A DNA stretch of 18,392 nucleotides from SIG672 sp045535095 (GCA_045535095.1 JAZSKY010000014.1:1-18392); one strand, 5' to 3'. Positions 6,912 through 15,390 are shown, numbered from the stretch's first letter. Numbers and translations: made by a program. Notes: generated by a model from the sequence alone, not told the origin.

Positions 6912-7646
6912 TCAAAAAACAAGTCCGATAATCAGAAGATGGAGCGGATAGTAAATATAGAACACCCACTTCATAGCCTTGTTTACGAGCGGATTTTTGC
7001 CCCTCTCGCCGTTATAAGCGGCAAGAAGAGGTATTGCAAGCACTACCGCCATTTGGATCAGAGCGTACGTCTTATCGAGCGCGAGGAAATAAACGAGGGC
7101 GTACAGAACGGTGTAAAAGATCATAAGCAGCATCTGCGCCTTGAAATTGCCTCTGTTCGTTCCGAACGACAAAACGCAAAGAGCGGCAATGCAGCTCCAG
7201 TCACTCGGGAAGCTGACAAGGCAGATAAGGATAACAAGAATTATCTTCAGTCCGCTTTTTATTTTTTCACTGTTTGCCACTCGGAGCATTACAAGTCCCC
7301 ACGCGAGAGACCACATCACGCTCGTCTGGTCAAGCACGCTCCCATAGTAAAACGGAATAAGCGATCGCATATCAACGAAATTCACAGACGAAAGCATATA
7401 AGGGACGTGCGAGATGAGTGCAAACACGAAAAGACGGGCGGTGTATTTGTTAATGTTCCTTGTGTGATAAAATCCCTCTGCCACAAAATAGCACATAATG
7501 GGACAGGTGATGCGTCCGATAATATGCAGAAGAACGGGTAGAAGATCCTTCTGATAGGAGGGATAAAGCGCCCACGCAATATGATCTGCCGTCATAGCTA
7601 TAATTGCAATGATTTTTATTTGATTGGAACTTAAAGTCGCCTTCAT
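6912..7646 (-). CDS. TraX-family integral membrane protein
   Basis: A 244-residue polytopic membrane protein with about eight hydrophobic segments. It matches the TraX family, named for the F-plasmid protein that acetylates pilin, but common as a stand-alone chromosomal gene in Firmicutes, where its role is not known; membrane acyltransferase activity is a reasonable guess. Family features are the N-terminal LKIIA-like start (here QIKIIAIIAMTADHIAW, 9-25, with conserved D21 H22), GRITCPIMCYFVAEGFYHT in the second segment, and the C-terminal FYIYYPLHLLIIG. The start ATG at 7646 has CGGAGT at 7653-7658, and a promoter lies at 7686-7714. No conjugation genes are nearby, so a pilus role is not supported. 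Confidence 0.88.
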   Translation of the reverse strand: MKATLSSNQIKIIAIIAMTADHIAWALYPSYQKDLLPVLLHIIGRITCPIMCYFVAEGFYHTRNINKYTARLFVFALISHVPYMLSSVNFVDMRSLIPFYYGSVLDQTSVMWSLAWGLVMLRVANSEKIKSGLKIILVILICLVSFPSDWSCIAALCVLSFGTNRGNFKAQMLLMIFYTVLYALVYFLALDKTYALIQMAVVLAIPLLAAYNGERGKNPLVNKAMKWVFYIYYPLHLLIIGLVF

Positions 7647-7685
7647 ATTCAGACTCCGTAAATTCTTTTATTTCCAGGTGCTTTC

Positions 7686-7714
7686 ATTATAACACAAATA
7701 GTTCAAAAAAACAA
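7686..7714 (-). promoter_or_regulatory. Sigma-A promoter of the TraX-family gene
   Basis: On the minus strand: TTGTTT (7709-7714), 17-nt spacer, TATAAT (7686-7691). It lies just downstream of the terminator of the preceding minus-strand operon. Confidence 0.75.
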
Positions 7715-7733
7715 TATTTTCGGCAAAGATAAA

Positions 7734-7761
7734 AAAACAGACCTCTTTCGAGGTCTGTTTT
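7734..7761 (-). terminator. Terminator of the ABC/lipoprotein operon
   Basis: AAAACAGACCTC (7734-7745) and GAGGTCTGTTTT (7750-7761) form a perfect 12-bp stem. On the minus strand the loop is GAAA, followed by a run of seven T. It lies 9 bp past the lipoprotein stop codon. Confidence 0.94.
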
Positions 7762-7769
7762 ATTTTTAA

Positions 7770-10700
7770 TTAGTGGTAATACTCAACGAGTACGCCAAGC
7801 TCACCCATATAGAGGCTCATCGTATCGCCGACAAAGAATTCAGAAGCAACTACGCCCTGCGTTAAAGGATCAAAAATTCCTATCTGAGGAACGTAAGCTC
7901 CAATAGCGGTGCTTGCTGCCTGGAATACGGGTACGTCCTGACCGCCGGACTGCACCTTAAGTCCTGCCGCAACCGCGCTGACCGTAGGATCGCTCATATT
8001 GAGTCCTCCCTTGCCCTCGAGAGTCATCTTACCGCGAGGTCCACGGTTTGCAAAGATAAGGTTTGCAGATGCAATATTCGTCATACCGGGGTTAGAGGTC
8101 GAGGTAATTCCTGCGGTAGTCTGATACATCTGAGCCATCTGCGAAATAGGCTCGTTCATTGCAAGTATCTGAAGTGCAAGAGGTGCAACGTTGTTTGCTG
8201 AGAACCATACCTCCTCACCCGTTACATACGAGGAAAGCTTCGATGCCGCGTCAACCTTGACGTCAACTCCGCAAAGCGAGTTACAAGCCTTTTCAAGACC
8301 CGCGTAGTCTGCAATAACTACGGGACCGCCGCACTTGGTAAGCTCGGAGTTCGTAATGTTAACGGTAATAGGATAGTAGTTTGCTACCGGAGCCTCGCCC
8401 GAAGTTCCGAGGAAGGATTCCTGATAACGGTTGGTACTCCAGAGATAGAGGTGACCCTGCCATGCATTATAGAAAATGCAGCTTTCAAGGTTGATTCTCT
8501 GCTGGTCTGCGTGAGCAACGATACCGAGCATATAGGCCTCAACACGAACGTTGGTCATAGTGGTTTCGCTCATACACGTCTTGAACGCGATAAGTCCGCG
8601 AATGTGTCTGGATGCATCAACTACGTTGTTGCTGTTCGGGTCATCGCCCTTTACGAAGAGGTTGTTGACAGAATACTTATACTGCGAGAAATCAAAGGAC
8701 GTGCCTGCGTTATTTATAGCAGCATCTGTAATATCAAATCTGAAGAGTTCGGACGATGAATATTCATCCTCGTTATCACCATTACCCTTTTCACAAACGT
8801 CGGGAAGGTTATACGAATAGAGTCCGAAATAGTTTCCGTGAATATCAAAGGTCTTGTTCGTTTCATCGAGATTGTGATGATATACGCTCATGAAGTCGTA
8901 GAAGCCGCTATCAGCCTCTCCCTTCGAGTTGGTGTAGTTGTAGAAATAATCCGAGGGGAGATCGTCCTTAGTTATAGTAATGTCGCTATGGAATACTATA
9001 CCTGCAAGGTTTGCGGGACGCTTGATGTTGTTGTTTGCAAGGAAATCGTTGCAAAGCTCAAGCTGATTCTTGGTGCCCTGACCAAAGTTCTGAATCTCTT
9101 TACCGGTATTGTTAGTGAGGAGATTGAGTTCCTTTGCGCTGTAAATGTTATACGCGTTAACAACGGTGATATCAACAGATCTGGTGTAGTTTGCGATATT
9201 GCTATCATCTATATTATAGCGAGGACGTGTCTCGATACGGAATTTATTGCCAACTGCCGCGTCGGTGAAGTCGAAGGTGTTTTCAACGTTGTTAACGCTT
9301 ACCATATCGGTAAGAGCCTTGCCCGTAAGAAGGGTTTCGCCCGAATCTGTAACGAGATAAACGTTCGAAATACCGATATAGCTTGTTACATTGTCGCCGG
9401 GCTTATTGTTTGCGGTATCCCAAGTATAAAGGGTGAGAGCGAATTTGAAGGGGTTATCGTCTCCGACGATATAGCGTGCGTTTGCGTTCTTTTCCTTGAA
9501 CTTATCGGATTCTCTGTTGGAGTAGAATGCCGAAAGGCTGGCGGGAAGAGCTACGTCTGTAACCTCATAAGCAGGAGTGCTTACGGTAACACTAAGAGAG
9601 CCTTCAACGCCCTTATAGCTGACCTTGAGAGTCTGCTTGCCCTCGGTGAAGGTGTCGATAGTGCCGACTGTGAGTCCGTCTGCCGCAGAAACGGTAGTCT
9701 TGGAATCGTCGGTATAGGTAATTATCGCCTTAACCTTGGAAAGATCGAAGTTCGTTCCAACGAGAACGTTGACCTTGCCGCCGTTAACACTGCTCTGGTC
9801 GATAGTTACGCTCTTGATACCGAGAACGGTGATAGTTACCGAGTCGGTCATATCCTCAAAGGTAACCGTGATGGTCGCCTCGCCTGCTACCGAGGTATCA
9901 ATAGCCGAGATAGTAAGACTCGATGCGGTGATCTGCTTTGTGGTATTATTGCTATAACTTGCAGTTACGGTGATGGTGGAAAGATCGTAGGTCGATCCGA
10001 TAGTAACCTTGGGAGCATAGCTATCTACGTTGATCTTTATGCCCGTGAGTGTCGGAGGAACCGAGGATACGGGGATGCGAGCCTCAAACGTGCCGTATGC
10101 AATAACAAGCTCCTTATCACCTTCGGTTGCGGTGTCGGGCTCGGTGATTACGAGGTCATCGTTACTTAGTACAGCGCGCACGCCATTTGAGTAAATTGCA
10201 TATACCTTGAGGTTTGTAAGGTCGATCTCTTCACCGATCTCAACCGTGGTATTGACAGAGTCTCCGTCAACCTCGATGCCGGTAATTCCGTGAACGGTAA
10301 TGGTGATAGTATCGCTGAACTCGCCGTAGGTAACGGTGAGAGTCTTTTCTCCCGCCTCAGCGGTGTCTACTACCGAGAAGGTGAGGTTTTCTGCGTCGAT
10401 AGTACCGACAGAGCCGTCCGAAAGAGCGGTCTCTACCTTGATACCGGTGGTGTCGAGTGTCTCGCCAACAATAAGAGAGGTCTTAACGGTGGAAGCCATG
10501 ATCTCGATGCCGACAACATCGGGGGTTTCGTCAACTGCTACCTTATCCTTTACGGTAACGTCAACTGTGATGGAAAATCCGTTATAGGTGATGGTAAGCT
10601 TTTTCGTGCCTGCCTTCGAGGTATCAAGCTCGGAGAAGGTGAGATCGCTTGCCGTAACAGCAACTACCGAATCGTCATTGTAGGTTACGTTTGCAGTAAC

Positions 10701-10853
10701 CTTCGAGAAATCGGGGGTGGATCCTACCTCATAGGTGTACTCAAGACCGCCGGTAATTGTAATTCCGGAAATTGCCTTATCTCCGCTACAAGCGGTGAAG
10801 AAGGTGCTAAGAATAAGCAGCATAACTGTCAAAATTGATAATTTACGTTTCAT
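7770..10853 (-). CDS. Large surface lipoprotein with five Ig-like repeats and a beta-helix-like region
   Basis: A 1027-residue exported protein. Residues 1-21 form a lipoprotein signal peptide ending in TAC with C22 as the lipidated Cys. Five Ig-like repeats of about 75 residues follow (about 28-101, 113-187, 190-264, 268-343, 346-424), each with the pattern [I-x-V-G-x-x-D-x-S-x-V-x-x-x-x-x-Y-x-D] then [x-D-T-x-x-x-G-x-x-x-L-x-V-x-Y], as in bacterial Ig-like group 3 domains. Residues about 425-1027 match no enzyme I recognise. The part around 690-830 (for example TMTNVRVEAYMLGIVAHADQ and INLESCIFYNAWQGHLYLW) has the Asn-rich short-strand look of a right-handed parallel beta-helix. Expected location is the outer face of the membrane. 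AAAGGAA lies at 10863-10869. No promoter was found in 10854-10991, so it is probably expressed with the three upstream minus-strand genes, through a leader hairpin at 10877-10897. The long plus-strand frames opposite it are shadows. Confidence 0.88.
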   Translation of the reverse strand: MKRKLSILTVMLLILSTFFTACSGDKAISGITITGGLEYTYEVGSTPDFSKVTANVTYNDDSVVAVTASDLTFSELDTSKAGTKKLTITYNGFSITVDVTVKDKVAVDETPDVVGIEIMASTVKTSLIVGETLDTTGIKVETALSDGSVGTIDAENLTFSVVDTAEAGEKTLTVTYGEFSDTITITVHGITGIEVDGDSVNTTVEIGEEIDLTNLKVYAIYSNGVRAVLSNDDLVITEPDTATEGDKELVIAYGTFEARIPVSSVPPTLTGIKINVDSYAPKVTIGSTYDLSTITVTASYSNNTTKQITASSLTISAIDTSVAGEATITVTFEDMTDSVTITVLGIKSVTIDQSSVNGGKVNVLVGTNFDLSKVKAIITYTDDSKTTVSAADGLTVGTIDTFTEGKQTLKVSYKGVEGSLSVTVSTPAYEVTDVALPASLSAFYSNRESDKFKEKNANARYIVGDDNPFKFALTLYTWDTANNKPGDNVTSYIGISNVYLVTDSGETLLTGKALTDMVSVNNVENTFDFTDAAVGNKFRIETRPRYNIDDSNIANYTRSVDITVVNAYNIYSAKELNLLTNNTGKEIQNFGQGTKNQLELCNDFLANNNIKRPANLAGIVFHSDITITKDDLPSDYFYNYTNSKGEADSGFYDFMSVYHHNLDETNKTFDIHGNYFGLYSYNLPDVCEKGNGDNEDEYSSSELFRFDITDAAINNAGTSFDFSQYKYSVNNLFVKGDDPNSNNVVDASRHIRGLIAFKTCMSETTMTNVRVEAYMLGIVAHADQQRINLESCIFYNAWQGHLYLWSTNRYQESFLGTSGEAPVANYYPITVNITNSELTKCGGPVVIADYAGLEKACNSLCGVDVKVDAASKLSSYVTGEEVWFSANNVAPLALQILAMNEPISQMAQMYQTTAGITSTSNPGMTNIASANLIFANRGPRGKMTLEGKGGLNMSDPTVSAVAAGLKVQSGGQDVPVFQAASTAIGAYVPQIGIFDPLTQGVVASEFFVGDTMSLYMGELGVLVEYYH

Positions 10854-10876
10854 ATGGTATCATTCCTTTCTTTTGT

Positions 10877-10897
10877 GCTTTTCGAGAAGCGAAAAGC
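10877..10897 (-). promoter_or_regulatory. Leader hairpin ahead of the lipoprotein gene
   Basis: GCTTTTCG (10877-10884) and CGAAAAGC (10890-10897) form an 8-bp stem with a 5-nt loop in the 138-bp gap between the small membrane protein gene and the lipoprotein gene. On the minus strand it is followed by ACAAAAG, too short a T tract for a good terminator. It could be an mRNA processing or stability site that sets a separate level for the lipoprotein. The rest of 10898-10991 shows no clear promoter. Confidence 0.4.
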
Positions 10898-10991
10898 TTT
10901 AACGTATAAGGTTTGTTAACATAGAATCGGTCGCTCTCTTTGGGGAGTGGCTGAATCATATATTATGAAAGAAGAAGTGTCGGTTTTATCT

Positions 10992-11393
10992 TCATCTTGC
11001 ATACAGTTTAATCACGGCGGAGATGTCCGTTCCGTCCTTGGGTTTAATAGTGATCTCCAAAACTCCGCCCTCAAAGGTGACAATACCCGTTTCGGTATCG
11101 ACAGTAACTCCTGTCTTCTGGGGGTCATACTGGAAATCAACCTCTTTATTCGAGGCGTTATCGGGATATACGCGGTATTTTATCTGGTACACCCAGAGTC
11201 CTGTGCTTTCGTCCTTTTTTGCACGGGCGTAATACGAGCCGTCGTTGTTTTCTTGGATGTCCTCGTTCAAAAACTCTATTCTTTCTGTGTATATTACCTC
11301 GTCAAAGGTCTTATACTGGAGTCCGAAAAAGCTTACGAGTGCTACCGAGGCAAGATAAATGACGAGAATTAGTATAACAACTGACTTTTTCAT
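10992..11393 (-). CDS. Single-pass membrane-anchored protein with Ig-like outer domain
   Basis: A 133-residue protein of unknown function. Residues about 4-26 form one hydrophobic N-terminal segment with no lipobox or clear signal peptidase site, so it is probably an uncleaved anchor with the rest outside the cell. The C-terminal half (about 83-133, including VDTETGIVTFEGG and LEITIKPKDGTDISAVIKLYA) resembles a group 2 bacterial Ig-like domain. Its ATG (11391-11393) directly follows the permease stop codon (11394-11396) with no gap, and its AAGGAGA (11399-11405) lies inside the permease coding sequence, a sign of translational coupling and a fixed ratio. It may be an accessory subunit of the ABC system or a link to the Ig-repeat lipoprotein encoded next. 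Confidence 0.85.
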   Translation of the reverse strand: MKKSVVILILVIYLASVALVSFFGLQYKTFDEVIYTERIEFLNEDIQENNDGSYYARAKKDESTGLWVYQIKYRVYPDNASNKEVDFQYDPQKTGVTVDTETGIVTFEGGVLEITIKPKDGTDISAVIKLYAR

Positions 11394-13049
11394 TTATTTC
11401 TCCTTGTAGTAAACTCTTATTTTTGAATTGAACAGATGAGCTCGCCAGATAAATGCACAAAGTCCGATGAGGAATATCTTTACGAAAACTGCGGTGCTGA
11501 ATTTCTCTACCATGAGAAGGAATACGATTGCCGCAACGAGGAAGGATATAATGAACGCGCTTGCGGTCGCCTTCGACTCGTTGGGGTTGTTTTCGCTGTC
11601 TCCCATACTTGCGTAAAGCTCGTTCTGAGGATTCATCATATCAAGCTCTGCACAGAAAATCAGGTGAGCGATATAGATGAGGGTAATACCGAGCATAAGA
11701 AGCACGGCATTAAGTCCACCGATAGAAGAGGTGGTGTAAAGTATTACGAAGGTTGACGCAAGCGACAGAACACCGAACACCGTATTCGGCACGAGCTTTG
11801 CGTTAAGAAGCATCGAATACTTTGCAGGCTGTGTCTTTATGAGGTACGAGCTACGTCCGTCGCGCGAGAAAACGCTTGCGGCGTACGTATTTGCATTGAG
11901 AAGCACAAGGAGTATGATAAGAACGTTAAACGCCACTACCATATAGTCTCCCATATCTCTCGTTTTCATTGCGAGGAATATTTTGGTCTGAAGGAATATG
12001 AGCATCGGCACTGCGATAAGGATCGCAACGTTGAAGAAGATGCGGTTTGCACTCTTCATCGCGCCGAGAGTCTCTGCCCATACTGCCGAAATTCTGCGGG
12101 GCAGAACGTGGTTCTTGTGGGGGCGAACCTGACGCTTGAGATGCTCGAAGGGCTTGCTTGCCATCTTATAGAAAAGAGGACGAACGATAAGCAGGCTGCT
12201 TCCGAGAGTGATTGCTGAAGCACTGAGGACTGCCAGCGCTCTTATTGCGGTTGCCTTAAAGGGGAACTCTATCGCAAGAAGCGGAATTTCACCAAGCATC
12301 ATAAGAGATACGTTGTGAATTATCGACATCTTGTTTGTGTAGGTCTTAAGGAATTCGCTTATCTTCCAGAAGGTCGAGCCCCAGTTACCAAGAATGTTTA
12401 TATCCTCGGGAATAAGAGCTATCGCTTTGAAGAGCGAATAGGTAACAGCGCTGACGAGAAATACAAGAGTAAGCGCCTGAAGGAGCTTTCTTCTGCGGAA
12501 TATAGAGCTTATATACATCGCGGGAATTGAGAGCAGAGAGCCTATTCCGACAGTCAGAAGCGATACGAGTATCATACAGAAGATAAGCCAGAAGTATGCG
12601 CCTGTCGGGTATTTTTCTGTTATAAAGAAGGCTACGAAAAGCGGCACGAGGAAGGTGAAGTTTCTGCGCATCTCGTTTACGAAGAAGATTATGAGCTTAG
12701 AAAGATACACCTGTATCGGCTTACACGGCAGGGTGAGCAGCACAGAGTTATCGTGCGCAAAATAGAGAGCCTTTGTAAGACCTGCCGTACACGAAATAAT
12801 CGAAGCGGCAAACATTACAGAAAATATGAGCGACATTGCATTGATTCTGGAAAGCGCACCATTAAAAATCTGCAAATAATTTGCAACTATTAAAAGCGCA
12901 AAGCAAAGTGCGGTTACGAGCGCGAATTTCAGGAGCGCTCCCAAAATCGAGAGGAAAATCTTGAACGGACTGATACCGTCAAGCGAAAGTCGCTTGAAAT
13001 TCATCTGCTCCTTGACCTGCATCTTTACAAGAATGATCAGGTTTTTCAT
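11394..13049 (-). CDS. ABC transporter permease, polytopic (ABC-2 exporter-like)
   Basis: A 551-residue integral membrane protein with roughly 12 hydrophobic segments in two halves separated by a basic cytoplasmic stretch around 325-345 (RPHKNHVLPRRISAVWAETL). It resembles large ABC-2-type permeases of Firmicutes that pair with a separate ATPase. Features include the N-terminal basic amphipathic stretch and LLTLPCKPIQVYLSKL (about 103-118), a region conserved in such permeases. It overlaps the ABC-fusion gene by 4 bp (ATGA at 13046-13049), so the two are certainly co-expressed and probably form one transporter. Its AGGAG (13061-13065) lies in a small hairpin with CTCCT (13053-13057) that an upstream ribosome would open. 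No periplasmic solute-binding protein is encoded, which favours export or lipid movement over import. Substrate unknown. Confidence 0.85.
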   Translation of the reverse strand: MKNLIILVKMQVKEQMNFKRLSLDGISPFKIFLSILGALLKFALVTALCFALLIVANYLQIFNGALSRINAMSLIFSVMFAASIISCTAGLTKALYFAHDNSVLLTLPCKPIQVYLSKLIIFFVNEMRRNFTFLVPLFVAFFITEKYPTGAYFWLIFCMILVSLLTVGIGSLLSIPAMYISSIFRRRKLLQALTLVFLVSAVTYSLFKAIALIPEDINILGNWGSTFWKISEFLKTYTNKMSIIHNVSLMMLGEIPLLAIEFPFKATAIRALAVLSASAITLGSSLLIVRPLFYKMASKPFEHLKRQVRPHKNHVLPRRISAVWAETLGAMKSANRIFFNVAILIAVPMLIFLQTKIFLAMKTRDMGDYMVVAFNVLIILLVLLNANTYAASVFSRDGRSSYLIKTQPAKYSMLLNAKLVPNTVFGVLSLASTFVILYTTSSIGGLNAVLLMLGITLIYIAHLIFCAELDMMNPQNELYASMGDSENNPNESKATASAFIISFLVAAIVFLLMVEKFSTAVFVKIFLIGLCAFIWRAHLFNSKIRVYYKEK

Positions 13050-15304
13050 ATAAGGAGCGCCTCCTCGGCGGACATAATAGGCTTAAAGTCCTCTTTATCC
13101 GCTGCGTCTATTATTTTAAGATAGAAGTTTTCGAGATCTATTCCCTTCTCCTCGAGGTCCTTTACGCTGACAAGAGCGCGAAGCTGTCCGCCCTTGATGA
13201 TCGCAATTCGGTCGCAGATCTTTTCAACTACGTCGATAATGTGCGACGAGAAGAATACGATGTTTCCTGCTACGGCGTGATCCTTCATACATTCCTTGAC
13301 CTCGTGAATACTCGTCGGGTCAAGACCTGTAAGCGGCTCGTCGAGGATCCATACCTTCGGGTTATGAACGAGAGCCGCCATAATGGTGATCTTCTGCTTC
13401 ATACCGTGAGAGTAGGTCTTCATCTGGTTGTCAAACGAATGAGTAAGCTGGAAGCGCTCGACGTATTTTTCAATAGTCGCATCGCGCGTTTCCTTATCAA
13501 CTCTGTAAAGATCGGCGATATAGTTGATATATTCGCGGCCTGTGAGGTTTTCGTAAAGTGCGTAGTGGTCGGGAACGAATCCGAGGCGAAGCTTCGATTC
13601 GATCGCCTGACGGTCAACGTCGTATCCGCAGACCTCGATATTACCCTCGGTAATAGTCTGCATTCCGACGATACTCTTTATAATGGTAGATTTACCCGCG
13701 CCGTTCGGTCCAAGGAAGCCGAACACCTCGCCGGGGTTTACCTTAAAGGAAACGTCATGAACCGAATAGTGCTTGTTTGCATCGTATTTCTTTGAAAAAT
13801 GCTTAAGCTCGATGCAAGGCTCGTCATTTCCCGAGACGGGCTCGGTGATCGGCTTGCCGCCGAGAAATTCGTTAAGTTCTTTTTTCATCATTTTGTAGCT
13901 TCGCTCTCTTTCTCGTCTGTCCTCCGCATTATCCCACGCGCGGAAAAGCAGCTCGTAAATGAATCTTATGCACACGGTGAATACGCCGACGTACACGATG
14001 AAGAAAAGTGTCTGATATACGGGGTAGAACGTAAAGGAAAGATCCTTTATATTGAATGTCACTACAAGGTCTCTCGTGCGCTCTGCCCATTCTCCGAGCT
14101 TACCAACGATAAAGTCGCTGTTAAGGAAGAAGAAGTCAACGCCTGCATCGTAGTTCGTGAACCACGCGTTTACGAAAAGCATCGAGAAGAAGTATGCCGC
14201 AAATGCGAGGACTGCCCACACCCATTCCTTAAATCCGGGACGCTTGAATATCTTGAGTGCCACGAGAAGAACGGGCATAAAGAATGCTGCGTAGTGGTTG
14301 ATCCAGTAGGAAATACGCTCGGTTGCGATCGCGTTGACCATTCCGAGATCCTCTGCAAGCACCATCGCGAGTAGCGCGCCCATAACGTTGATGAAAAGAC
14401 AGAAGTTGAAGAGTCGTCTCATACGGAAGATGAGGCAGAGGGGAACGAGGAACATTGCCGTATTGCAAAGGTGAAGCGGCCAATTCCACGGAATCGTAAG
14501 CTCTGCAAGAGTCCATCTGCCGAGATATACCCACATCCACGCGAGCGAGAGGAAGATCATAAGGAATCTCTTGGTCTCAACGTCTTTTTTGCGAAGAGCA
14601 AAGAAGATAAGCATGGGGAGGATTATCGAGCCGTAGAGGACGTATCTGTGCGCCTCGGTGAAATCATAGAGCTTGATAGAGGAATCGGTAAACTTAAATC
14701 CTATAAGCGCCTGCGGAACGAATGCGGGCATAATTGCAAGGATCACAAACGGAAGCGCATAGAAGAAATAGAGCCAATCGCGTCCGCTCGGGAAGATCTT
14801 ATCGCTCGTGAAGAAATGATAAAGCGAGATCGAGATAACAAGTCCCGTCTGGAGAGCGAGGAGAATATATCTTATATCAAAGGAAGTAAATACGCTCTCT
14901 TCGAAAATACCCTGAAGATAGAGCCTCGAGAATGCAAGAGAGACGAGCATCATAGGACCGCTGAAGAATTTAGCAAGATTTTTCAGCGTGCAGTATTCGA
15001 AGAAGGTCGAAAGAATCGATATCAGAACCGCAGCATGCGTAAACCAGTAGATCAAAATGGAAAAAACGGTTTTTACCATGGCCTCTTTAGACTCTCCAAA
15101 GGGGGATCCTATATTAAGGCCTCGCACATCATAGATAGCGGGCTCCTCGACCATATACGCCACGAATGCTATTGCGGCAAGAGCGAGGCTCGTTCCTTTC
15201 ATGAAGCTCTCAAGCTTTACTCCGCGTCGGCGAAGAAGCTCTGTGACTACCGAAAATATCGCTGCGATAAGGAGAGCAGCTACGATATAAATAGCTTGTA
15301 TCAT
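13046..15304 (-). CDS. YwaF/TMEM164-like membrane protein fused to an ABC ATPase
   Basis: A 752-residue fusion when started at ATG 15304. Residues 1-205 have about six membrane segments with no family I recognise. Residues about 216-450 have about seven more and carry YwaF (TIGR02206, TMEM164-related) hallmarks: NWPLHLCNTAMF with H278 and C280, RLFNFCLFINVMGALLAM, NHYAAFF with H337, and NAWFTNYDAG. Residues about 497-752 are a complete ABC ATPase: Walker A GPNGAGKST (532-540), signature YSHGMKQK (631-638), Walker B ILDEP with D655/E656, and switch His H688. The Q-loop position carries Asp (FVPDHYALYENLTG). The longer frame from TTG 15340 is rejected because GGAG (15310-15313) sits 5 nt before ATG 15304. 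This is the first gene of the operon, under the promoter at 15391-15419; the permease follows with a 4-bp overlap. ABC and multi-pass assignments are firm; the YwaF assignment is from motif memory. Confidence 0.88.
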   Translation of the reverse strand: MIQAIYIVAALLIAAIFSVVTELLRRRGVKLESFMKGTSLALAAIAFVAYMVEEPAIYDVRGLNIGSPFGESKEAMVKTVFSILIYWFTHAAVLISILSTFFEYCTLKNLAKFFSGPMMLVSLAFSRLYLQGIFEESVFTSFDIRYILLALQTGLVISISLYHFFTSDKIFPSGRDWLYFFYALPFVILAIMPAFVPQALIGFKFTDSSIKLYDFTEAHRYVLYGSIILPMLIFFALRKKDVETKRFLMIFLSLAWMWVYLGRWTLAELTIPWNWPLHLCNTAMFLVPLCLIFRMRRLFNFCLFINVMGALLAMVLAEDLGMVNAIATERISYWINHYAAFFMPVLLVALKIFKRPGFKEWVWAVLAFAAYFFSMLFVNAWFTNYDAGVDFFFLNSDFIVGKLGEWAERTRDLVVTFNIKDLSFTFYPVYQTLFFIVYVGVFTVCIRFIYELLFRAWDNAEDRRERERSYKMMKKELNEFLGGKPITEPVSGNDEPCIELKHFSKKYDANKHYSVHDVSFKVNPGEVFGFLGPNGAGKSTIIKSIVGMQTITEGNIEVCGYDVDRQAIESKLRLGFVPDHYALYENLTGREYINYIADLYRVDKETRDATIEKYVERFQLTHSFDNQMKTYSHGMKQKITIMAALVHNPKVWILDEPLTGLDPTSIHEVKECMKDHAVAGNIVFFSSHIIDVVEKICDRIAIIKGGQLRALVSVKDLEEKGIDLENFYLKIIDAADKEDFKPIMSAEEALLI

Positions 15305-15317
15305 AAAGACTCCAATG

Positions 15318-15332
15318 GGCGCAGATAGCGCC
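15318..15332 (-). promoter_or_regulatory. Small leader hairpin before the ABC fusion start
   Basis: GGCGC (15318-15322), loop of five, GCGCC (15328-15332), in the leader 5 bp ahead of the GGAG ribosome binding site (15310-15313). The 9-mer AGCGCCAAA in it (15327-15335) recurs exactly at 15405-15413 inside the promoter spacer. It may be an operator pair or a translation-control hairpin. Confidence 0.35.
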
Positions 15333-15390
15333 AAATTCAATTAGTTGATTATGAAGTTTTGGTGAGAATATAGATCTCTACCTTTTAGTG

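Noticed and set aside
6912..7646. Conjugative element suggested by the TraX name
   Set aside because: No relaxase, coupling protein, pilus or integrase gene in the window; TraX-family genes are common alone in chromosomes.
8838..10169. 443-codon plus-strand frame opposite the lipoprotein
   Set aside because: Shadow of the Ig-repeat gene: regular codon use on the minus strand leaves a long open antisense frame. The product is Cys- and Val-rich with no family features.
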